64,000 nucleotides of DNA from an uncultured Oscillospiraceae bacterium (GTDB lineage Bacteria; Bacillota; Clostridia; Oscillospirales; Acutalibacteraceae): NCBI GenBank assembly GCA_902490735.1, contig CABUFC010000002.1:62001-126000 (forward strand), written 5' to 3'. Under the pieces are notes generated by a model that searched no databases, was not told the origin of the DNA, and was given only the letters and a program-made list of their open reading frames with translations. Every line of letters starts with the position of its first letter. Positions within the stretch are counted from its first letter, which is position 1. A program made the translations under genes and the position numbers. Of the stretch, positions 59,137 to 64,000 are shown one piece after another.

Positions 59137-62100
59137 ATGAGCAGATTTATAAACTCAGACGATTGGCAGAACCCAAAAAAACTCCACTTTGGAAGACTTT
59201 CCGAAGTATCGCATTTTTTTGCATACAGTAATTCTGAGGACGCAATAATCGGGAACGAAGCTTTTTCCGACCGCTACATGCTTTTAAACGGCGAGTGGGA
59301 CTTTAAGTTTTTTAATAACTGGTATGACGTACCCAAAGATATAATTAGTAAGCGAACGCTAAAAGCTGACAAAATTGAAGTTCCCTCAAACTGGCAGATG
59401 AAAGGGTACGGCGCGCCACCGCAATATGTTAATTATTGTTTTCCGTTTAATGTAAATCCTCCGTATGTGCCAAACGAAAACGAAGTTGGCGTATACAACA
59501 AAGATTTTGCGCTGCCTTTAAGCTTTAAAGGTAAAGAAGTTCATATTAATTTTGAAGGCGTAGATTCCTTTTTTTATCTTTTTGTAAACGGTGAATTTGT
59601 TGGCTTTTCAAAAGGTTCGCACTCTTTTGCCGCATTCGATATTACAAAATTTATAAAAAACAATCATGCAAGAATAACCGTTCTTGTATTTAAATATTCC
59701 GACGGCAGTTATCTTGAAGATCAAGATTGTTACCGTTTAAGTGGTATTTACCGCGACGTGTACCTTACAGCGCGCGATGAAAAATCGGTTAGGGATATTA
59801 AAACCGAAACGCGTTTTTTAAATGAAGACGACGCTGAGATTTCATTTTCCGCCGATAAATCAGTAACAGCCGAACTTTATTCTGATTCCGGCGAACATTT
59901 GGATACGGTTAAAAACCGCAAAAACGGAAAATTTACCATTAAAAACGCAAAAAAATGGTCTGCCGAAACTCCGAATTTATACACGGTTTTATTTTATAGT
60001 GAGCGTGAAGTAATACCTATTCGTGTGGCGGTTAGAACAATTGCGACCTCAAATAAGGGCGAGCTTTTAATAAATGGCACACCGGTAAAGCTTTACGGCA
60101 CAAACCGTCACGATACCAGCCCCACAAAAGGAAGGGTGGCTTCCCGCGAGGACGTTGAAAAAGATATAGTTTTGATGAAGCAATTTAATATAAATACCAT
60201 TCGCACTTCGCACTATCCTAATTCTTACTATTTTTATGATCTTTGCGATAGGTACGGCATGTACGTAGTAGCCGAGGGGGATATGGAATCTCACGGGTTT
60301 GGTATTTACTCCTATAGGCATAAGGAGATTATTGCGGATGATAATCTATGGCTTAACGCTCATATGGAACGCGTTACAAGAATGTACGAGCGCATTAAAA
60401 ATTACGGCTCGATTATTATGTGGAGCATTGGCAACGAAAGCTTTTACGGTAAAAACCATGTTGCTATGCTTAAATATTTTAGAGATAAAAACGACGGCAG
60501 GCTTGTTCATTACGAACAGGCGCAGTCTTTTGTGCCCGGCGACGAGGGATTAATTGTTACAGAACACTGCAAGTTTCATAGAAAGACTTTTCCGGATACC
60601 GTTACAGTTAGAAGCCTCATGTATCCGTCACCTGAAGAGATTGCAATATATCTTGATGAAGACGACAAAAGGCCCTTCTTTTTATGCGAATACTGCCACA
60701 GTTTAGGTGCATCTCCGGGTGACTTTAGAGAATACCACGAGCTTTTAGAAAGCCGGCCCAACTTTATCGGCGGGTGCGTGTGGGAATGGCGCGATCATGC
60801 GGTGGAAGTTACCGGAAAAGACGGCGGAAAATTTTACACATACGGCGGCTATTTCAACGAATTTCCTAATGATGGAGATTTTTGCTGCGATGGCGAATGT
60901 TTCCCCGATCGCACACCAAAAACTGCCCTGTATGAATTTAGAGAAGCCGTTAAGCCGGTTTTTGCCAAAATGCTTAACAAAAACAACGGAACGGTAAAAT
61001 TTACAAGCAGGTACGATTTTACTACAACGGAAAATGTTTATGTTCGCTGGAGTCTTTTGCGTGAAGGCGAAACGGTTGATGGCGGCAGATTAGATGATAT
61101 TGTAATTCCGGCGCGCTCAAGCGTTATAAAAAAGCTTGGTTATAAGTTGCCGGAAGGTGCAACGGAAGAGTACACACTGTATATAGAATACCGGTTGAAA
61201 AAAGCCAACCACTATGCAAAAGCCGACCATTTGCTTGGATTTTCCGATTTTGTTGTAAAGGAAAAAAAGATTTTGCCTGCAGCTTTATTTCCAAAAGGTG
61301 CAATAGGTTTTAAAGAGGACGACGTTAGGATTACACTTTTTGGTAAGGGCTTTAAGTATACATTTTTAAAACCGAAAGGAATTTTTGAAAGCGCCATAGT
61401 AAACGGTAAAGAAATGCTGGAAAAAATTCCCGAATTTTCGGTTTTCCGCGCACCTATTGACAATGACGTATACATTAAAAAAGAATGGTTTAAAAAGCAT
61501 TTACACCATTCTTATTCCACCTGCATAAAAAGCGGAGTATCAGAGCGTCAAAATAATGCGGTAACGCTATATGCCACACTTTGTATCGGACCAAAATCTG
61601 CTATGACTGTTGCTAAAACCAAGGTTATTTATAAAGTGTACAGCGACGGCACTATTGAAATTAAAACCGCTACAGTTTTAGGTGAAGATACCAAAGACTT
61701 TTTGCTTCCTCGTTTCGGACTTGAAATGTCGCTTAATAACAGCCTTAAAAACATAACGTATTACGGCATGGGGCCAAGAGAAAATTACTGTGATATGAAT
61801 TTATCTTCATATATGGGTAAATTCAGCACTACACCGCAAAATGAATTTGTGCCCTATATTAAACCACAGGACAACGCAAACCATACAAACGTTTTATGGG
61901 CGGAAATCGTCGATGACGCAGGTGTAGGATTTAAAGTTTCCTGCAATAAAAGGTTTAATTTACAGGTGTTGCCGTATTCTAAAGAGGAATTAATGAATGC
62001 TAAATATGTGGGCGAACTTAAAAAGAGCGATTCGGTATATTTGCGTGTAGACTATAAAGAGCTCGGCGTTGGTTCAAACGCTTGCGGCCCGGAAATTCTG

Positions 62101-62163
62101 CCTAAATATACAATTCACGAAAAAAGATTTAATTTTGATTTTACTATATCTTTAATTAAATAA
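59137..62163 (+). CDS. Glycoside hydrolase family 2 beta-galactosidase (LacZ-type)
   Basis: 1008 residues, close to E. coli LacZ, no signal peptide. Order: sugar-binding jelly-roll (about 45-205), immunoglobulin-like domain, TIM barrel (about 305-595) and the C-terminal beta-sandwich domains of the Bgal small type. The barrel shows NRHDTSPTKGR, NTIRTSHYPNSYYFYDLCD, acid/base Glu in WSIGNESFYG, nucleophile Glu in FFLCEYCHSLG, and CVWEWRDHAV. It would act on imported oligosaccharides; beta-galactoside is the default family call, and other beta-linked substrates cannot be excluded. It is a single-gene unit before a terminator. Confidence 0.9.
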   Translation: MSRFINSDDWQNPKKLHFGRLSEVSHFFAYSNSEDAIIGNEAFSDRYMLLNGEWDFKFFNNWYDVPKDIISKRTLKADKIEVPSNWQMKGYGAPPQYVNYCFPFNVNPPYVPNENEVGVYNKDFALPLSFKGKEVHINFEGVDSFFYLFVNGEFVGFSKGSHSFAAFDITKFIKNNHARITVLVFKYSDGSYLEDQDCYRLSGIYRDVYLTARDEKSVRDIKTETRFLNEDDAEISFSADKSVTAELYSDSGEHLDTVKNRKNGKFTIKNAKKWSAETPNLYTVLFYSEREVIPIRVAVRTIATSNKGELLINGTPVKLYGTNRHDTSPTKGRVASREDVEKDIVLMKQFNINTIRTSHYPNSYYFYDLCDRYGMYVVAEGDMESHGFGIYSYRHKEIIADDNLWLNAHMERVTRMYERIKNYGSIIMWSIGNESFYGKNHVAMLKYFRDKNDGRLVHYEQAQSFVPGDEGLIVTEHCKFHRKTFPDTVTVRSLMYPSPEEIAIYLDEDDKRPFFLCEYCHSLGASPGDFREYHELLESRPNFIGGCVWEWRDHAVEVTGKDGGKFYTYGGYFNEFPNDGDFCCDGECFPDRTPKTALYEFREAVKPVFAKMLNKNNGTVKFTSRYDFTTTENVYVRWSLLREGETVDGGRLDDIVIPARSSVIKKLGYKLPEGATEEYTLYIEYRLKKANHYAKADHLLGFSDFVVKEKKILPAALFPKGAIGFKEDDVRITLFGKGFKYTFLKPKGIFESAIVNGKEMLEKIPEFSVFRAPIDNDVYIKKEWFKKHLHHSYSTCIKSGVSERQNNAVTLYATLCIGPKSAMTVAKTKVIYKVYSDGTIEIKTATVLGEDTKDFLLPRFGLEMSLNNSLKNITYYGMGPRENYCDMNLSSYMGKFSTTPQNEFVPYIKPQDNANHTNVLWAEIVDDAGVGFKVSCNKRFNLQVLPYSKEELMNAKYVGELKKSDSVYLRVDYKELGVGSNACGPEILPKYTIHEKRFNFDFTISLIK

Positions 62164-62190
62164 AGCGGCGTTTTACGCCGCTTTATATTT
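62162..62190. terminator. Bidirectional terminator after the GH2 gene
   Basis: AAAGCGGCG TTTTA CGCCGCTTT with a following T-rich stretch; the converging regulator gene ends here. Confidence 0.88.
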
Positions 62191-63256
62191 TTACCGTAGA
62201 ACCTCGTACGGTTAAGTGGTTAGATATTACCATGTCGTATAAAGGAGATTTTTTTCCTTCGTATATTTGAAGCACAACGTCTACTGCCGCTTTTGCAATA
62301 TCGGAATAATTATACGAAATGGTGCTTAAAGCAGGTGTTGTGTACCTTCCTACAGGAAGATTGTCGTATCCTATAATTCCAACTCTTTCCGGAACTTTTA
62401 TATTGTTCTTTTTTAAAAGGGACAAAATATTTACCGCAAATAGATCATTGTAACAAAAAAGACCAACTCGCTTTGTTTTTTGAAGCTCTCGAATTTCATT
62501 AATAAAATGCGAAAGATTAATCTCCTTATCAGGTGTAAATTTAATTATTCTATCACTGTTAAACTCTATTCCTTTTTGATTAAGTTCATTTAAAAATCCG
62601 GAAAGCCTGTTGTTTTCGTTATCGTCGTAGTAGTCTGGACCTATATAAAAAAGCTCGGTATAATTAAACGACAATAGATGATCAACTAAATGTTTGCCTG
62701 ATTCATAATTGTTTATTCGTATATTTGGCATATTTGTATCGCCGATTTTACGGCCAATAAAAGCCATCGGCAAAGGATATCGTTTATAAAAATTGTAAAG
62801 CTTTCGGTTCGTTGTAGCAAAGTTAATTACCGCCATAGCATGCATATTTATAAACTCATTCAGAATTTCCCGTTCTTTTTCAGCCGCATTACCGCTTACG
62901 GAAATAATTAGTTTAATTCCTTTTTCGCTTAAATATTTGCTTATTTGTTCAATTATTTTCGAAATATAATCGTTGTTTATTTCGCGCGCGTGGAATCCTA
63001 TTATTTTGTTCGTCTTGTTTTTTAACAGCGCCGAATTTTTATCTGCAACACCATAAGTTATGTACCAAGTATTGCCAAGTAAATATAAATATCCGTCGTT
63101 CTTTAATTCGCAAAAAATCTTATAGGCTGTTGCAAACGCGATATTGTTTTGTTTTGAAAACCGGCGCACAGAAATAAAACGGGCTCCTGAAAGCCCGTAT
63201 TTTCCGGCTTTTATATCTTCTTTTGTGATTTTTTTAATATCAGCTTTTTTATTCAT
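62183..63256 (-). CDS. GntR-type DNA-binding domain fused to a LacI-type sugar sensor (AraR-like plan)
   Basis: 357 residues. Residues about 15-75 form a GntR winged helix (GLSGARFISVRRFSKQNNIAFATAYKIFCELKNDGYLYLLGN). From about 85 the chain is a LacI/periplasmic-binding-like sensor: KIIGFHAREINNDYISKIIEQISKYL, MAVINFATTN, PMAFIGRKIGD, GLFCYNDLFAVNIL and VGIIGYDNLPVGRYTTPALSTI. It probably represses carbohydrate genes until a sugar binds. It diverges from the glycosidase-like gene at 63397 and a 9-base-arm dyad lies between them. Confidence 0.9.
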   Translation of the reverse strand: MNKKADIKKITKEDIKAGKYGLSGARFISVRRFSKQNNIAFATAYKIFCELKNDGYLYLLGNTWYITYGVADKNSALLKNKTNKIIGFHAREINNDYISKIIEQISKYLSEKGIKLIISVSGNAAEKEREILNEFINMHAMAVINFATTNRKLYNFYKRYPLPMAFIGRKIGDTNMPNIRINNYESGKHLVDHLLSFNYTELFYIGPDYYDDNENNRLSGFLNELNQKGIEFNSDRIIKFTPDKEINLSHFINEIRELQKTKRVGLFCYNDLFAVNILSLLKKNNIKVPERVGIIGYDNLPVGRYTTPALSTISYNYSDIAKAAVDVVLQIYEGKKSPLYDMVISNHLTVRGSTVKI

Positions 63257-63262
63257 ATTTTA

Positions 63263-63291
63263 ATTTTGACACAAACGATAAAAAAAGTCAA
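63263..63291 (-). promoter_or_regulatory. Promoter of the GntR/LacI-type regulator
   Basis: Minus strand TTGACT (63286-63291), 17-base spacer, CAAAAT (63263-63268). The leader before the ATG is very short. Confidence 0.55.
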
Positions 63292-63297
63292 TAATTT

Positions 63298-63320
63298 TAT
63301 ATCAAATTGCGTTTGATATA
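63298..63320. promoter_or_regulatory. Probable operator between the regulator and glycosidase-like genes
   Basis: TATATCAAA and TTTGATATA are perfect 9-base arms separated by TTGCG. It sits just upstream of the regulator -35 box and ahead of the divergent gene. Confidence 0.65.
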
Positions 63321-63396
63321 TAGAATTTTTAAAAAATATCGCCACAAATTACAAAAATAGTTATACAATTAAGACGAAATAAAGGAGGAAAGCTTT

Positions 63397-64000
63397 ATGG
63401 CAAAACATACAATGGTAAGTTATTACGGACTTAATTACGAAGAACACGCAGAGAAAGATTTTATTGAAATGAAGGAGCACGGATGCGATACCGTTCTTCT
63501 TGCAATTACAGAATTCGATATGGATTTTTGGTTCCCTAACATTAATAATATAATTAAAACCGCGCACAAAGTGGGACTTCGCTGCATAGCCGACCTTTGG
63601 GGTATAGGCAAATATTTCGGCGGCGAGCAGGTTTCGCTGTTTTTACAAAACAATATTCACCACAGGCAGGTTTCTGCTTACACAGGCGAAGTATTAAATG
63701 CTGCATGCTTTAACACAAACGCTTTTCGCGATTATTTTACAGGGCTTTGTATGAAGCTTGCTAAAAACACCGAGATTGACGGATTTTTCTGGGACGAACC
63801 GCATTATTTGTATCCGAAGTCCTATGCGTCTATTACAGGCGGTTCCGGCGATGACTGGGCATGTCGCTGTCCCGAATGCATGAAGAAGTTCGAGGAATAT
63901 TACGGTTACGAAATGCCAAAATTTATGAACGACGATGTTAAGCAGTTCCGCTGGAGAGAGGCTTTAAAAACTCTTGCAGATTGCTCAAAGGCTATTAAAG
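63397..64000 (+). CDS. Putative TIM-barrel glycosidase-like protein (3' end cut by window)
   Basis: The ATG at 63397 has GGAGG ten bases upstream, and the frame stays open to the window end (201 codons seen). There is no signal peptide. The start MVSYYGLNYEEHAEKDFIEMKEHGCDTVLLAITEFD reads as the first two strands of a TIM barrel. DGFFWDEPHYLYP near residue 128 has the placement of an acidic active-site loop, and CRCPECMKKFEEYYG after it looks like the cysteine motif found in several uncharacterised GH-like families. I do not recognise the family. The divergent sugar-sensing regulator supports a carbohydrate role. Confidence 0.6.
   Translation, partial: MAKHTMVSYYGLNYEEHAEKDFIEMKEHGCDTVLLAITEFDMDFWFPNINNIIKTAHKVGLRCIADLWGIGKYFGGEQVSLFLQNNIHHRQVSAYTGEVLNAACFNTNAFRDYFTGLCMKLAKNTEIDGFFWDEPHYLYPKSYASITGGSGDDWACRCPECMKKFEEYYGYEMPKFMNDDVKQFRWREALKTLADCSKAIK

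Overview
The window comes from a low-to-mid GC, spore-forming Firmicute of the class Clostridia. Gene content suggests an uncultured gut member of the Oscillospirales/Ruminococcaceae type, but no 16S gene is present to confirm this. The evidence is: a clear sporulation sigma factor G; the trmFO-plsX-rnc-smc-ftsY and nadD/yqeK-LCP-rsfS-leuS gene orders typical of Firmicutes; AGGAGG ribosome binding sites; several TTG/GTG starts; and secreted multidomain proteins ending in type I dockerins, as in cellulosome-making Ruminococcus/Clostridium relatives.

Layout. (1) 1-14.1 kb: one long co-directional housekeeping run, with genes often overlapping by 1-14 nt, from trmFO (cut by the window edge) to leuS and a terminator. 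(2) 14.2-17.6 kb: a secreted metallophosphoesterase with carbohydrate-binding-like modules and a dockerin. (3) 17.6-22.7 kb: a DUF4364 regulator, tRNA-Thr, an Xre regulator, an intracellular SGNH hydrolase and a YtrA-type GntR/ABC transporter operon with a clear operator. (4) 22.7-28 kb: pgeF, a secreted metallo-beta-lactamase-fold lipoprotein (apparently leaderless mRNA), sigG, pnp and rpsO. A long hairpin lies in the pnp leader. (5) 28-38.3 kb: two giant secreted proteins that share jelly-roll plus SGNH (CE2-like) domains. Both domains have lost the catalytic Ser and the His before Pro. They are combined with repeated carbohydrate-binding-like, GWY-type and fibronectin-like modules; one also has a cohesin-like domain and a dockerin. 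(6) 38.4-48.3 kb: pseudouridine synthase, two AraC regulators, a solitary Gfo/Idh oxidoreductase, a cation/proton antiporter, DUF3737, an unknown membrane protein and a U32 peptidase. (7) 48.4-57.9 kb: a tight ten-gene catabolic operon: eda, kdgK, uxuA, an SDR mannonate oxidoreductase, three Gfo/Idh oxidoreductases, a TIM-barrel isomerase/epimerase, nagB and nagA. (8) 57.9-64 kb: a frameshifted NlpC/P60-like lipoprotein gene read behind tRNA-Arg, a GH2 beta-galactosidase, a GntR/LacI-type regulator and the start of an unrecognised TIM-barrel glycosidase-like gene.

How the parts fit. The dockerin and carbohydrate-binding proteins point to polysaccharide capture outside the cell. The eda-nagA operon, GH2 enzyme and regulators point to intracellular use of uronic acid and amino-sugar oligosaccharides. 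The most interesting candidate system is the block of three Gfo/Idh enzymes plus isomerase between the uronate and the amino-sugar genes. By analogy with 3-keto-glycoside pathways it could cleave a uronate/amino-sugar linkage by oxidation and elimination rather than hydrolysis; this is inference. The operon has no glycosidase and no transporter. No gene-free stretch longer than about 300 bases was seen.
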